From: Arenimonas sp.
GTDB lineage: Bacteria > Pseudomonadota > Alphaproteobacteria > Rhizobiales > Rhizobiaceae
Direction: 5' to 3'
DNA length: 64,000 nt
NCBI GenBank assembly: GCA_019459145.1
Contig: JAIBEK010000028.1
Coordinates: 1-64,000 of the forward strand
This document shows, piece after piece, positions 8,659-18,235 of this stretch. How positions within the stretch are numbered: the first letter of the stretch is position 1; every line of letters starts with the position of its first letter. A program made the translations under genes and the position numbers. The notes under the pieces are model-generated. The model saw only the letters and a list, made by a program, of their open reading frames with translations, ran no database searches and had not been told where the DNA came from.

Positions 8659-8725
8659 TCGGCTCGAATTTTCAGGCCTTGGCAGTTCAGGATCAGGGCC
8701 GCTTCGAAGAACAGGGATGACGATC

Positions 8726-9682
8726 ATGACTTCCAAACTCGAACAGCTTCGCGCCATGACCACCGTGGTCGCCGATACCGGCGACATCGAGGCCGTTGCC
8801 CGCCTGAAGCCGGTGGACTGCACGACCAATCCCTCGATCGTTCTGAAGGCGCTTGGCACCGAGGCTTTCGCCGACGCCTTCAAGGAAGCGATCACCTGGG
8901 GCAAGGCCAGGGGCGGCTCCAACGAAGCCGTGGTTGAGGCCATCGCCGATCGCCTGGCCGTGTCCGTCGGGGCGGCGCTTGCCGGCCTCGTGCCGGGCCG
9001 CGTCTCGACCGAGGTCGATGCCGATCTTTCCTTCGACACCAAGGCGTCGATCGAAAAGGCCCACCAGATCATCGCCGCCTACAAGGAGCGCGGCATCGAG
9101 CGCGACCGCATCCTGATCAAGCTCGCCTCGACCTGGGAAGGCATCCGCGCCGCGGAAGTGCTGCAGAACGAAGGCATCGACTGCAACCTGACGCTGCTGT
9201 TCTCCAAGGCCCAGGCGATTGCCTGCGCCGACGCCAATGTGTTCCTGATCTCGCCTTTCGTCGGCCGCATCCTCGACTGGTACAAAAAGTCGACCGGCGA
9301 GAACTACACGGCCGAGACCGATCCGGGCGTCCTCTCGGTGCGCTCGATCTACAACTACTACAAGTCGAACGGCATCAACACGATCGTCATGGGCGCCTCG
9401 TTCCGCAATGCCGGCGAAATCGAGGCGTTGGCCGGCTGCGACCGGCTGACGATCAGCCCGCAGCTGCTCGACGAACTCGATGCCGCGACGGGCGACCTGC
9501 CGCGCCTGCTGTCGCCGCAAAGCGTTTCGCCGGAGCCGCGCGTCTCGCTCGACGAGAAGGCCTTCCGCTGGGCGATGAACGAGGATGCCATGGCGACCGA
9601 AAAGCTGGCCGAAGGTATTCGCGGCTTCGCCAAGGACCTCGGCACGCTGCGCGCCCAGATCGCCAAGGCGCTGGCGGCTTAA
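8726..9682 (+). CDS. tal: Transaldolase
   Basis: The product is 318 residues and aligns end to end with TalB-type transaldolases ([32 protein letters not shown]). The Schiff-base lysine is in [13 protein letters not shown] (about K132), with Asp and Glu catalytic residues in VADTGD and [11 protein letters not shown]. It transfers a dihydroxyacetone unit between sedoheptulose-7-phosphate and glyceraldehyde-3-phosphate in the non-oxidative pentose phosphate pathway. It stands alone here. The ATG at 8726 gives the TalB-like N-terminus with AGGGA upstream; ATG 8717 would add three residues. Confidence 0.96.
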   Translation: MTSKLEQLRAMTTVVADTGDIEAVARLKPVDCTTNPSIVLKALGTEAFADAFKEAITWGKARGGSNEAVVEAIADRLAVSVGAALAGLVPGRVSTEVDADLSFDTKASIEKAHQIIAAYKERGIERDRILIKLASTWEGIRAAEVLQNEGIDCNLTLLFSKAQAIACADANVFLISPFVGRILDWYKKSTGENYTAETDPGVLSVRSIYNYYKSNGINTIVMGASFRNAGEIEALAGCDRLTISPQLLDELDAATGDLPRLLSPQSVSPEPRVSLDEKAFRWAMNEDAMATEKLAEGIRGFAKDLGTLRAQIAKALAA

Positions 9683-9702
9683 GGCGTCAACCCTCCGGAA
9701 TC

Positions 9703-9810
9703 GCCCCTCATCCGCCTGCCGGCACCTTCTTCCCGTTTTGACGGGGAGAAGGACTGAACCCGCCAACGGAAGCGTTCCCTCTCCCCGCCTGCGGGGAGAG
9801 GGTCAGGGGC
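9703..9810 (+). repeat. RIME-type element, copy 2
   Basis: It has the same start as copy 1 (GCCCCTCATCCGCCTGCCGG), internal hairpins of the CTTCTcccg/CGGGGAGAAG and CTCTCCCCgcctgcGGGGAGAG type, and ends GGTCAGGGGC. It lies 20 bases after the tal stop and may serve as its terminator or an mRNA-stabilising fold. Confidence 0.75.
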
Positions 9811-9835
9811 ATGCTTTCCGCAGGCAGGATCGCCC

Positions 9836-10507
9836 TCACCACCCCATCACGACATCGTCGGGAATGTGGAAGGTCTCTTCGCCGTTGACGGTGACGACGG
9901 CGACTCCGCCCTGCTTGCGGGAGCGCACTTCCAAGCCATCCTTGGCGGAAAACCGGCCGGCACGGTAGGTGAGCGAGCGGGTATGGCCGTCGGCAAAGGT
10001 CAGGTCGATCTCGGCGAAGGGGCCGTTGCGGACGATGCCGAAGGCGCAAGGGGCGATGCGGGTGTCGTCCAGCCGCTGGCAGCGGATCGTGCCAGTGGCG
10101 TGATATGCCGTTCCCGGGATCACGCGGTCCTCATCGTCCTCAGGCTCTGCGCCGGCCGGCGGCACCCATTCGTCGGTGATGTAGCGACCGTTGACCCAGC
10201 CGCTGATGCGCGGCACGTCATAGGTGGAAATCCGGCACCAGAAGCCGCCATCGCGCTCGCGGCAGCCGAGATTGCGCACCGGCTGGCCCTCCTGCAGGGC
10301 GCCGATCACCCGGAAGGCCGGGCCGGCGCCGGAGCGGATGTTGAGCATGTCGCCGGGGATCAGCCCGTAGACATGCCAGATCGCCGCGTCGTCGGAGGGA
10401 TTGCCGCCCATGGTCGGGGCCGGGATCACCAACGGTTCCTGCGCCGGCGCGACGGCTGGCCAGGAGAACATCGCCAGGGCGATCAGGACGGGCAGGATGC
10501 GACGCAT
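9836..10507 (-). CDS. Secreted SH3-domain protein
   Basis: The 223-residue product has a signal peptide (MRRILPVLIALAMFSWPAVAPAQ) and a bacterial SH3 domain at about 40-110 (GLIPGDMLNIRSGAGPAFRVIGALQEGQPVRNLGCRERDGGFWCRI...GWVNGRYI). A C-terminal beta domain with paired cysteines follows. Bacterial SH3 domains commonly bind cell-wall peptides, so a periplasmic envelope role is plausible but unproven. The ATG at 10507 has GGAG at the right distance; the ATG at 10519 lacks a site. Confidence 0.85.
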   Translation of the reverse strand: MRRILPVLIALAMFSWPAVAPAQEPLVIPAPTMGGNPSDDAAIWHVYGLIPGDMLNIRSGAGPAFRVIGALQEGQPVRNLGCRERDGGFWCRISTYDVPRISGWVNGRYITDEWVPPAGAEPEDDEDRVIPGTAYHATGTIRCQRLDDTRIAPCAFGIVRNGPFAEIDLTFADGHTRSLTYRAGRFSAKDGLEVRSRKQGGVAVVTVNGEETFHIPDDVVMGW

Positions 10508-10584
10508 GCGGTTCTCCATGATTTGCGGCGACGATAGTACAGCCGCCGTCGCGTCGCCACCGGGGAGAAGGGGAAATTCAGTTT

Positions 10585-10926
10585 TCACCCAGCCGCCATC
10601 GGCAAGAGCGCATCCATATCCTCGAGCTCGACCTCCAGCACCCAGAAATCAGAGTCGAAGCGGCGTTCGCGCTCGAGCAGGGTGTCGACGGCGGCGGCCT
10701 CGCCGCGCTCCAGCCTCACCTCGAACATGCGGGAATCGCGGTCCTCGTCGATCACCAATGCCTGCGGGGCCGGGCCGAACAGGGTTTCGCTGCCATCGCG
10801 GAAGCGTTGGCGCACGAAGATGGCGCCTGCTTCCTCGACGCCCTTCTTGGCCACGGCGGCAAAGCCGCCCATCGAAAAGACGCGGCGGACGAGGGCGGAG
10901 ACGAAGAGATCGGAACGGACACGCAT
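10585..10926 (-). CDS. DUF1491 family protein
   Basis: The product is 113 residues and soluble. It shows the DUF1491 pattern: an N-terminal helix VRSDLFVSALVRRVFSMGGFAAV, a KKGVEEAGAIFVRQRF beta pair, and DFWVLEVE near the C-terminus. The function is unknown. In many Rhizobiales this gene lies just downstream of the peptidoglycan-binding protein and histidine kinase found here at 13.9-16.4 kb; in this genome a GH25 gene and a chemoreceptor intervene. Confidence 0.85.
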   Translation of the reverse strand: MRVRSDLFVSALVRRVFSMGGFAAVAKKGVEEAGAIFVRQRFRDGSETLFGPAPQALVIDEDRDSRMFEVRLERGEAAAVDTLLERERRFDSDFWVLEVELEDMDALLPMAAG

Positions 10927-11041
10927 GACCGCGTTCTACGGCAAAGGTTGAGGAATGGGAATGGGGCTCGGGCTCGACGCGCGGATGCGGGCGCGGCCTG
11001 GCTTCAGGAACTGCCCGCGCACCACGCTATCCCCTCCCCCC

Positions 11042-12115
11042 TCAGGTGCGGCCGGCGTTCAGCCATTGATGCCAGTCGCCCTCACTGCCGGAAAAGACGT
11101 TCAAGTCGATCTTTTCCTTCACGCCATGCGACAGGCCCGAGCCGGAATACTGCCAGAACAGCCATTTGCGGCCGGGATAGACCTTGGACGGGTGGGCGGC
11201 GACGGCGCGCAGCCAGAAGGGATAGTCGAGGAAATGGCCGCGCAGGTTGTCCTTGTAGAAGTCGGGCGCGGTGTAGATGACCGGGCGCTTGCCGTAGTGG
11301 CGCTCGAGCCTGTCCATGAAGACCTGCATCTTCTCGCGCGCCTTCTCGGCCGACAGCTTGAAGCGGCAGCTCGAACCGCCGTTGTATTCGACGTCGATCA
11401 CCGGCGGCAAAGCGTCCGGATCGCGCGGCACGTTGCGGATGAACCAGTCGGCCTGTTCGCCGGCGGTGCGGCACCAGTAGAAGAAATGGTAGGCGCCGCG
11501 GCGGATGCCCGCCTCCTTGGCGCGCCGCCAGTTGGTCTTGAACATCGGATCGATGTGGTCGCCGCCGTCGGTCGCCTTGATATAGGCGAAGTTGGCGCCC
11601 TGGGTGCGCAGCTTCTGCCAATCGATGTCGCCCTGCCAACGCGACACGTCGACGCCATGGACGGCATACTTCTTCGGCGAGAGCTTGCCGAAATTGATCG
11701 GCTTGGCGTCGCGGAACTGGTGGCTGTAGATCTTCGAGCGGGTGCGCTGGCCGTGTGCGGCGGGCGGCTCGGGCGCAACCAGCGCGGTGATCGGCTTGTC
11801 GGACGGCATCGGCATGCCGACCGTCATCGCCGTCGTGGCAAAGGCCTGCGGCTGCGGCACATTGCCGGCCCAGGCGAGTTCATGGCTCTCGCCGACGGGG
11901 GCCGCGGCCGCGGCCGGGGCCTGGGCGATCGCGGCCGGCGGGACCTGGACGGCGCCGATGTCGGCGGCCGGCACAAGGCGGGAGGTCTTCGCCACCGCCC
12001 CGGTCGTCTCGCGCGAGGGGGCGGGCGAAAGGACACTTTCCGGGTCAGAACCGGATATGCAACCCGACAGGGTCAGGCAGGCGAGGAAGATCGCAGGAAC
12101 AGCCGAAAAACGCAT
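11042..12115 (-). CDS. GH25 muramidase, predicted lipoprotein
   Basis: The product is 357 residues with a lipoprotein signal and lipobox (FLACLTLSGC, Cys at about 19). About 110 Ala/Pro-rich residues follow as a spacer, then a glycoside hydrolase family 25 catalytic domain from about 150. The domain starts HGVDVSRWQGDIDWQKLR, carries the DxE catalytic pair in PPVIDVEYNGG, and ends LFWQYSGSG...DLNVFSG. GH25 enzymes cleave the N-acetylmuramic acid to N-acetylglucosamine bond of peptidoglycan. Lipid anchoring suggests a remodelling role at the envelope rather than a phage lysin. No holin or phage gene is adjacent. Confidence 0.9.
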   Translation of the reverse strand: MRFSAVPAIFLACLTLSGCISGSDPESVLSPAPSRETTGAVAKTSRLVPAADIGAVQVPPAAIAQAPAAAAAPVGESHELAWAGNVPQPQAFATTAMTVGMPMPSDKPITALVAPEPPAAHGQRTRSKIYSHQFRDAKPINFGKLSPKKYAVHGVDVSRWQGDIDWQKLRTQGANFAYIKATDGGDHIDPMFKTNWRRAKEAGIRRGAYHFFYWCRTAGEQADWFIRNVPRDPDALPPVIDVEYNGGSSCRFKLSAEKAREKMQVFMDRLERHYGKRPVIYTAPDFYKDNLRGHFLDYPFWLRAVAAHPSKVYPGRKWLFWQYSGSGLSHGVKEKIDLNVFSGSEGDWHQWLNAGRT

Positions 12116-12321
12116 CAGGAACCCATACGCACAACAAGGGGATGACCGGATCTCGCGCCCTCGGGGTGACCTTGGGAGCGAATTGCTAACGGAAACTTAC
12201 CGGAAAAGACTTAATTCAATCTTTACGGATTAGGATCTGCTGCATGACGGGGCGATTTATCCGCCCTGCCCTACCTTCACCTGCCCTGCTCGGACCCGCC
12301 AACGCTCCCTGGCCGCGCCGG

Positions 12322-13809
12322 CTAGACGCGGATCGCCAGCCTAAGCCCGCCCCAATGGCGGCCCGACACGATGATCGGGGCGGAAATATCCTTCATCACG
12401 ACGAAATTGCCGCCGCCCATGTCGCGCCGGTAGGTCTGCACCAGGAAAGGTGCGGTCGAGCGGCCGGCCGACAGGCCGACGCGATCGGCGAAGATGCGGC
12501 GATTGCGGCAATTGGCGGTGTTCCAAACCGGATCGCCGGGGCGCTGTGGAGCGGAGAACTTCCTGTTGTGGGTCGGCAGGTAGCCATTATTGTCGACCGC
12601 GGCGCAGAAACCGACGCGATCGGACAGGCCGAGCACCGGTTCGAGAATGGCGGGCAGGACCTGGTCGGTGAAGTCGGTGAAGGCCGCCATCATCTGCACC
12701 GGGTCGGTGCCGGGGATCGGCCGGTAATTGCGGTCGAACAGCGCGCTGATCCCGATGCGGCCGCTATCGACGCCGCGCTGGAAGGTGGCGGAAATCTGGG
12801 CTGCGACATCGCAGGCCGCGTTGATCCACGGACTGTCATGGGTCTCGATGCCGGCCGAGGCGGTGAGCTGGATCAGCGTCTCGGAAAGGGCGACGACGCG
12901 GTCGACGCGGGTCGCGGCATTCTGCAAGGCGGTATCGGATTCCAGTACCTCGGCGGCCATGACATTGAGCGTGCCGACGAATTCGGCGCATTGGCGGTCG
13001 ACCGTGTCGGTGGTTTTCGCCATCACGCTCGATCCGTCGAGGATGCGGGTGATGACCTGTTCCATGGTGCCGAAGGAATTGTTCATCGCCTGGGAGGTCT
13101 CGCGCACGGCGAGCGCGCTTTCGCTGGCGCCCTGGCCGGCCTGCGACAGCCGGGTGATCTTGCCGCGGATCTCGTTCAGCGTCTGCTGGATCGAGCCGGT
13201 AGCCTGCGAGGTCTGCAGGGAGAGAGCGCGGATTTCGGCGGCGACCACGGCAAAGCCCTTGCCCGCCTCGCCGGCGCGGGCCGCCTCGATCGCGGCATTG
13301 AGGGCGAGCAGATTGGTCTGGCGGGCGATCGCGCCGATCTCCTCGGCGACCTTGTCGACATTGGCGAGCGAGACGGAAAAAGAGCCGATCTCGGTCGATA
13401 TCTCCTTGGAGGCCTCGACCATCAGGTCGATCTTGCCGACCGCGCCCGACAGCCGCGTGGAGGATTCGCCCAGCATGCGACGGGCCTCGACGGCGGTCTC
13501 GTCGGTAGCGCGCAGCGAGGAGGCGACCGTCTTGTTGGTCTCGGCGATGGACAGCGCGGTGCGCGTCACGTCGTCGAAGGTCGAGGCATGGCGCTTCGAC
13601 ATGGCGGCGACGTCCTGGATCGCGCCGGCGATGTCGACGAGATCGATGCCGAGCGTCGAGGCCTCGTCGGCGAGCTTGGTGACGATGCGGCGCAACGTCT
13701 CGGCATCGGCCGCCTCGGGCTGCCGTTCGGTGCGCCCAGATGTCTGCTCGGGCGTCGGCCCGATCTCGGCGAGTTCTTCTGGCGAAGCCAGGCTGTTGCT
13801 TGCATTCAT
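12322..13809 (-). CDS. Cytoplasmic methyl-accepting chemotaxis protein-like transducer
   Basis: The product is 495 residues without any transmembrane segment. The MCP signalling helices span about 60-320, with the hairpin tip around [40 protein letters not shown]. The C-terminal ~170 residues form an alpha/beta domain ([71 protein letters not shown]) resembling a Cache/PAS-like sensor placed after the signalling module. It probably senses an intracellular cue and feeds CheA/CheW. The ATG at 13809 follows GGGGGAGGA; an in-frame 31-residue extension to 13902 is less likely. Confidence 0.88.
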   Translation of the reverse strand: MNASNSLASPEELAEIGPTPEQTSGRTERQPEAADAETLRRIVTKLADEASTLGIDLVDIAGAIQDVAAMSKRHASTFDDVTRTALSIAETNKTVASSLRATDETAVEARRMLGESSTRLSGAVGKIDLMVEASKEISTEIGSFSVSLANVDKVAEEIGAIARQTNLLALNAAIEAARAGEAGKGFAVVAAEIRALSLQTSQATGSIQQTLNEIRGKITRLSQAGQGASESALAVRETSQAMNNSFGTMEQVITRILDGSSVMAKTTDTVDRQCAEFVGTLNVMAAEVLESDTALQNAATRVDRVVALSETLIQLTASAGIETHDSPWINAACDVAAQISATFQRGVDSGRIGISALFDRNYRPIPGTDPVQMMAAFTDFTDQVLPAILEPVLGLSDRVGFCAAVDNNGYLPTHNRKFSAPQRPGDPVWNTANCRNRRIFADRVGLSAGRSTAPFLVQTYRRDMGGGNFVVMKDISAPIIVSGRHWGGLRLAIRV

Positions 13810-13912
13810 TGCAGATCCTCCCCCGGGAATGCGCGATTGTGACGCGTCACGGTTAAGGATTTGCAAATCTGAACATATGCGAATTAACGATGCCGGCGGC
13901 ACCGCGCGACGA

Positions 13913-14890
13913 TCACAGCGCGCCGATGTCGCGCAGTTTCTTCAAAACGGCCTCGCTCGGCTCGCCGGTTTCCGGCAGGCGGTAGTGGCGCTCGAAGCGA
14001 CGGATGGCGTTGCGCGTCTGCTCGCCGGCCACGCCGTCGACGCTGACATCGGTATAGGCGATGTTGGCGAGCCCACGCTGGATCTCCATGATCAGCGCCG
14101 CGTCGGCGGCCGTGCCGCGCAGGGAAACGGGAAGGGCCGTGGGGGTCGCGTTCCGGTTGACCGGCGCTGTCGTGACGACCTTCGAGGCATTGCGGATGGC
14201 GGCGGCGACCGGGTCGGCGGCGGCCGCGTCCAGGTCCTCCGGCGGGCGGCTTTTCGGTACGGCGGCGGTGACGCTGCGGTCGGCCTTCAGCGCGGCCAGC
14301 AGTTCCGGGCCGACAAGGCCGTTCGCCTCGACGCCGATCGACTTCTGGAAAACGGTGATCGCAGCTTCCGTGCGCGGGCCGATCACGCCGTCGGCAAGCC
14401 CGTCATAGAGGCCGCGCCGGGCAAGTTCGTTTTGCACGGAGACGATCAGCGCGGCATTGTCGCCAGCAGCAGCGGCGACCGGGGTGGCGGCGGCCTGTTT
14501 GGAGGATGCCGGGGCGGCATCCGGCGCGGTGGCGGTTTGCGGTGCCCTCGTCGGGGCGCCCTCGGCCGCGGCGTCGGCGGCACGCTCGATCTTGAAGCTG
14601 GTTACCTCCGCCGGATCCGGCTCCACCTCGGCATGGCGGGTAATGCCGGCCAGCGCGTTGAAATCGCTCGCATCGCGGGTCGAGAAGATCGGCGACGGAT
14701 GGTGGCCCGGCTGGTACCAGAGGGCATTGGCGGCGACGAAGCCGAAGGCGACGGCAAAGGCGGCAAAACCGCCCACCGACCGCGGATAACGGCCGACGAG
14801 GCGCGCCACAGCGCCAACGCCTTCGAGCAGAAGGCCGGCCACCTTGAGGGCCGGCTTTCTCTCAGGCGATTTTCGCTTTCGCTTCGTCAT
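13913..14890 (-). CDS. Membrane-anchored protein with two peptidoglycan-binding (PG_binding_1) domains
   Basis: The product is 325 residues. It has a basic N-terminus ([12 protein letters not shown]) and one membrane helix at about 48-68. Two PG_binding_1 repeats follow, around 165-215 ([39 protein letters not shown]) and 275-325 ([40 protein letters not shown]). It should tether to the cell wall in the periplasm. Its start lies inside the 3' end of the histidine kinase gene (29-bp overlap), so the two are translationally coupled and probably act together. Confidence 0.88.
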   Translation of the reverse strand: MTKRKRKSPERKPALKVAGLLLEGVGAVARLVGRYPRSVGGFAAFAVAFGFVAANALWYQPGHHPSPIFSTRDASDFNALAGITRHAEVEPDPAEVTSFKIERAADAAAEGAPTRAPQTATAPDAAPASSKQAAATPVAAAAGDNAALIVSVQNELARRGLYDGLADGVIGPRTEAAITVFQKSIGVEANGLVGPELLAALKADRSVTAAVPKSRPPEDLDAAAADPVAAAIRNASKVVTTAPVNRNATPTALPVSLRGTAADAALIMEIQRGLANIAYTDVSVDGVAGEQTRNAIRRFERHYRLPETGEPSEAVLKKLRDIGAL

Positions 14891-16409
14891 AGGCAGTCTC
14901 TCTCTCGCTTTCCATCGCGGCCGGCCAATCCGCGCGTTTAAGCCGCGGCGGGAATTCGACCGTGTTGTGTCCTTCGGCGGCGTCGATGATCGCACCGGAA
15001 CCATCGGCCGGCAGGCAGACGGTGACGACGGTACCGACGCCCGGCAGGCTTTCCATCAGGAACGTGCCGCCATGCAGCGCGGTCAGGCCCTTGACCAGGG
15101 ACAGGCCGAGACCCGATCCCTCATAGGCGCGGCTGAGATCGGCATGCACCTGGGTAAACGGCCGGCCGATCAGCGCCATCTTTTCCGGCGCGATGCCGAT
15201 GCCGGTGTCGGAGACGACGATCTTCAGGTCGTCGCCCTCGCGGCTGGCATCGATGATGACGGCGCCGCCGCCTTGGGTGAACTTGATGGCATTGCCGACG
15301 AGATTGATCAAGACCTGTCTGACGGCGCGCCCGTCGGCGACGACCTCGCCCAGCCCGCGGGCGACGCGGCTGGTGAGCCTGACACCCTTGTTCTCGGCCT
15401 GCAGCGACAGCATCTGCTCGCATTCAAAAACCGCATCGGCGATCATGAAGGGTTCGAGCACCAGTTCATAGCGGCCGGCCTCGATCTTCGACATGTCGAG
15501 CATGGCGTTGACGACCGACAGGAGATGGGCGCCCGACTGACGGATCAACTGCACATATTCGCGCTGGCGATCGTTTTCGAGCTTGCCGAAATATTCACCG
15601 GCGAGAATGTCGGAAAAGCCGAGGATGGCATTGAGCGGCGTGCGCAATTCGTGGCTGACGGCGGCGAGGAAGCGCGACTTTGCCTCGTGCGCGGCGGCGG
15701 CCTCGTCCTCCTTGCGGCTGGCATCGGCGCGGATCGACATTTCGCCGGCGATGTCGAGCAACTGCGCATAGACGCCGGCGTGGCGGCCATCGGCGCCGCG
15801 CAGGGCGGTCATGTCCATGCGCACGTTCATGAACTGTGCCTGGTCGAGACCGATCACGGTGCGGTCGAGGCGCAGGTCGATGACCACGGCATCGGCGCCC
15901 TGGCGCAGGTCGTCGAGCGCCTGGATGAAGGCGATCCGGTCGGAGACATGGACCTGGTCGACGAAGGGCCGGCCGAAGGGGTCGCGCAGGAAGGACAGGA
16001 ACATGTCGCGGTCGCGGCCGGCGGCCTCGCGCACCTGTCCGGACGTGTCGAGGCGGAGCATCAGGCCGGGGCAGACGTCGAAGGGCGACGGCAAGGCGTC
16101 GTCGCTAAGGCTGTCGGCTGAGGTGCCCGGCCGCGCGCGGCGCAGGGTGACGAGCGCCACGGCGCTGACCAGGAACAGCGAGACGACGACGGCAAAGCCG
16201 AGGGGCAGCGCCACCGCCGGACCGTAATGAAAGGAGAGTGCGACCGGGACGGTGGCGAGCATCAGTGCAGAGCCCGCGGCCAGGCGGCGCAGGGCGACGA
16301 TCTCGCGCGGATCGGCTTGCCTGCCATTCGCCTGCGAGGCGAGGCATTTGCCGGCCATGCGATCGAAAATCGCCTTCGCCCTGTCAGCCATGTTACGCAA
16401 TACTTGCAC
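14862..16409 (-). CDS. Membrane histidine kinase (PAS-like + HisKA + HATPase)
   Basis: The product is 515 residues with two N-terminal membrane helices (about 45-90). A PAS-like region follows (SPFDVCPGLMLRLDTSGQVREAAG; FVDQVHVSDRIAF). The H-box FLAAVSHELRTPLNAILGFSDIL gives a phosphorylatable His, and the ATPase N, G1 and G2 boxes (NLVGNAIKF, DTGIGIA, GSGLGLSLVKGL) are intact. No response regulator is adjacent, so it is an orphan kinase. The downstream overlapping peptidoglycan-binding gene suggests cell-envelope sensing. Start is GTG 16409 or ATG 16391; neither has a strong site. Confidence 0.88.
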   Translation of the reverse strand: MQVLRNMADRAKAIFDRMAGKCLASQANGRQADPREIVALRRLAAGSALMLATVPVALSFHYGPAVALPLGFAVVVSLFLVSAVALVTLRRARPGTSADSLSDDALPSPFDVCPGLMLRLDTSGQVREAAGRDRDMFLSFLRDPFGRPFVDQVHVSDRIAFIQALDDLRQGADAVVIDLRLDRTVIGLDQAQFMNVRMDMTALRGADGRHAGVYAQLLDIAGEMSIRADASRKEDEAAAAHEAKSRFLAAVSHELRTPLNAILGFSDILAGEYFGKLENDRQREYVQLIRQSGAHLLSVVNAMLDMSKIEAGRYELVLEPFMIADAVFECEQMLSLQAENKGVRLTSRVARGLGEVVADGRAVRQVLINLVGNAIKFTQGGGAVIIDASREGDDLKIVVSDTGIGIAPEKMALIGRPFTQVHADLSRAYEGSGLGLSLVKGLTALHGGTFLMESLPGVGTVVTVCLPADGSGAIIDAAEGHNTVEFPPRLKRADWPAAMESERETAYDEAKAKIA

Positions 16410-16886
16410 GCCAATAATCCGCGAAACTGTTCGTTTTCGAGGCCCCGACCTTAGGCCCGCCGCGCTTAAGGAAAAGATAAGGGGAGGCCCCGCGGAGGCT
16501 CCCGAACACCCCTCGAAGCCCCATATCGGGACACCTGGGGGGAGCTTTCTAAAACGTAGTTAACGGGGCGTAAGCGCCGGATTTGTCAGTGTTTTCCTGA
16601 TTGCGTTAAGAATTGTGTCCGGCCGCGCGGCCGAGAAGCGGTGGATTGCCGGGTGGCCGCCACATTTATGCTTAACAGCGGTCGGTAAAGTTTGACGGAA
16701 ATGCCGGATGAAGGGTCGCCAGCCGTCCATTCGTTCAAATTTGAAACAAATCCGAGCGGCTTTTGCAAAGCGATCTTTGCACCGCGGCGATAGCTTGCCC
16801 TCACAAGTCCGGGAGACAACCCGGCACGACCCGACAATGACCGGCGAAACGGGATTGGGACGGGCAAAACGGGATTGGTGAAGACG
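16410..16886. other. 477-bp divergent intergenic region (histidine kinase / DUF5330)
   Basis: No gene is seen. It contains TTAA-N7-ATAA at 16466-16480, one base off the CtrA consensus, on the kinase side. It also holds a perfect GC-rich 14-bp palindrome at 16620-16633 and a perfect dyad TGCAAAG-N4-CTTTGCA at 16764-16781, about 105 bp upstream of the DUF5330 start. These are candidate regulatory sites only. Confidence 0.35.
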
Positions 16887-17354
16887 ATGTGGTTTCTGAT
16901 CAAGGGAGCTTTCTGGTGCTCGATGACGCTGGTGGTGCTGTCGTTCTTCGGCAGCCAGCCGAGCGAAGAGACCGCCGGCGGACCGCGCCTTGAAATGGGC
17001 GATGCGATCGTGGCGGCAACCGACGCCTATCAATATCTCTCCGCCATCTGCACGGAAAAACCGGACGTCTGCGAAAAGGGCGCCGAGACCTTCAAGATTC
17101 TGGGTGAACGGGCCCGCGAAGGCGCCCTGGTCGCCTACCAGATCCTCGACAGCCAGTTTGCCGACGACGGCGAACAGGCGGTCGCCAAGGACGAGCCCGC
17201 CCGGCCGTCGCTGAGCGCGGAAGCCGCGCCCGCCCAGGCCGAGGCCACACAGGCCGAAGCGATAACCGACGTCGTCACCACCGGCACGGTCATCCCGGCG
17301 AGCCGCCCGAAAAACGGCAACCTGCCGAAACCCTATACCCCGCCGAAGTCGTAA
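16887..17354 (+). CDS. DUF5330 domain-containing protein
   Basis: The 155-residue protein has an N-terminal helix (MWFLIKGAFWCSMTLVVLSFF), a conserved central segment with two cysteines (ATDAYQYLSAICTEKPDVCEKGAETFKILGERAREGA) and a low-complexity Ala/Pro tail. This matches DUF5330, a short family largely restricted to Rhizobiales. It is probably periplasmic and anchored; the role is unknown. It normally lies between the kinase and sufE, as here. The ATG at 16887 was chosen over TTG 16875 and has GGTGAAG upstream. Confidence 0.8.
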   Translation: MWFLIKGAFWCSMTLVVLSFFGSQPSEETAGGPRLEMGDAIVAATDAYQYLSAICTEKPDVCEKGAETFKILGERAREGALVAYQILDSQFADDGEQAVAKDEPARPSLSAEAAPAQAEATQAEAITDVVTTGTVIPASRPKNGNLPKPYTPPKS

Positions 17355-17483
17355 CCCGACGCCGGCACGGCCGCCACAGCCGAAAGGCCCGGGCACCGCT
17401 CAACGAGAATTTCACCGGGCCATGTGCCGGCCCGGTCCCCTCTTGCATCGGAGCAGGAACCGCCCATCCGGGCCATGCCCCCT

Positions 17484-17510
17484 TGCCTGTCTGCCTGTCT
17501 GTCTGCCTGT
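17484..17510. repeat. Short CTGC/CTGT tandem tract
   Basis: About seven alternating CTGT/CTGC tetranucleotide units lie in the gap between the DUF5330 and sufE genes. It is a simple microsatellite with no coding role seen, although copy-number variation could affect the folded RNA upstream of the terminator at 17538. Confidence 0.6.
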
Positions 17511-17537
17511 CCCACAGGAAACTTCGGCCTTTTGCCG

Positions 17538-17577
17538 AGCCGCGAGGAACCCCTTGTCCTCGCGGCTTTTTCTTTTT
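17538..17577 (+). terminator. Rho-independent terminator
   Basis: Perfect 11-bp arms (AGCCGCGAGGA at 17538-17548 and TCCTCGCGGCT at 17557-17567) with an 8-base loop are followed by TTTTTCTTTTT. It is the strongest intrinsic terminator in the window and sits 183 bp after the DUF5330 stop and about 90 bp before sufE. Confidence 0.9.
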
Positions 17578-17664
17578 CCCCGCCAGCCGCTCACCGCAAA
17601 GGTTCAAATGCCCGCCCGGATCGCCTATACCGGGTCACCCATGCTTGAACCGGATGTGACACCC

Positions 17665-18081
17665 ATGACGACGCTTGCGCAGATGACCGAGGATTTTGGC
17701 TTCCTGGACGACTGGGAGGACCGGATGCGCTACGTCATGGAACTGGGCAAGGAACTGCCCGAGCTTCCCGAGGCTGAGCGCACGGCGGAAAACAAGGTCA
17801 AGGGCTGCGCCAGCCAGGTCTGGCTTTCGAGCCATCCGCACGCGGGCCCGGACCCGATCATCGACCTTGCCGGCGATTCGGACGCGCATATCGTGCGCGG
17901 CCTGGTGGCGATCGTGCTCGCTGCCTATTCGGGCAAACATGCCTCGGAAATCGTCGCCTTCGACGCCATCGCGCTGTTTTCCAGTCTGGGGCTGATCGAG
18001 CACCTCTCGGCCCAGCGCGCCAACGGCCTGCGCTCGATGATCCAGCGTATCCGCGAAGAGGCGGCGCGGCACCTGGTGTGA
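17665..18081 (+). CDS. sufE: SufE family cysteine-desulfurase activator
   Basis: The product is 138 residues, the usual SufE length. The sulfur-accepting cysteine is in NKVKGCASQVWL (about C48), with typical flanking segments FLDDWEDRMRYVMELGKELP and RANGLRSMIQRIREEA. SufE takes persulfide sulfur from the desulfurase SufS and hands it to the SufBCD scaffold for iron-sulfur cluster assembly. The suf operon itself is not in the window. I chose ATG 17665 to match family N-termini; an ATG at 17641 would add eight residues. Confidence 0.92.
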   Translation: MTTLAQMTEDFGFLDDWEDRMRYVMELGKELPELPEAERTAENKVKGCASQVWLSSHPHAGPDPIIDLAGDSDAHIVRGLVAIVLAAYSGKHASEIVAFDAIALFSSLGLIEHLSAQRANGLRSMIQRIREEAARHLV

Positions 18082-18235
18082 GGCCGTTCAACGCCGGGCA
18101 ATGATGCCCCGGCGATGTCGGAATGGCCATCGATTTGACCGATCGCGTTAAGCCGGTGTTAACCGCCGGTGGCAGTGCGGCCCTGCCGGCTCGCGTTGTC
18201 GTGGTATGAATCGCCACGCCACAACGCAGGAGTCC

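Noticed and set aside
16466..16480. CtrA site TTAA-N7-ATAA upstream of the histidine kinase
   Set aside because: One mismatch in a short degenerate motif; similar near-matches occur by chance (for example around 2869 and 12210), so it is mentioned only as a possibility.
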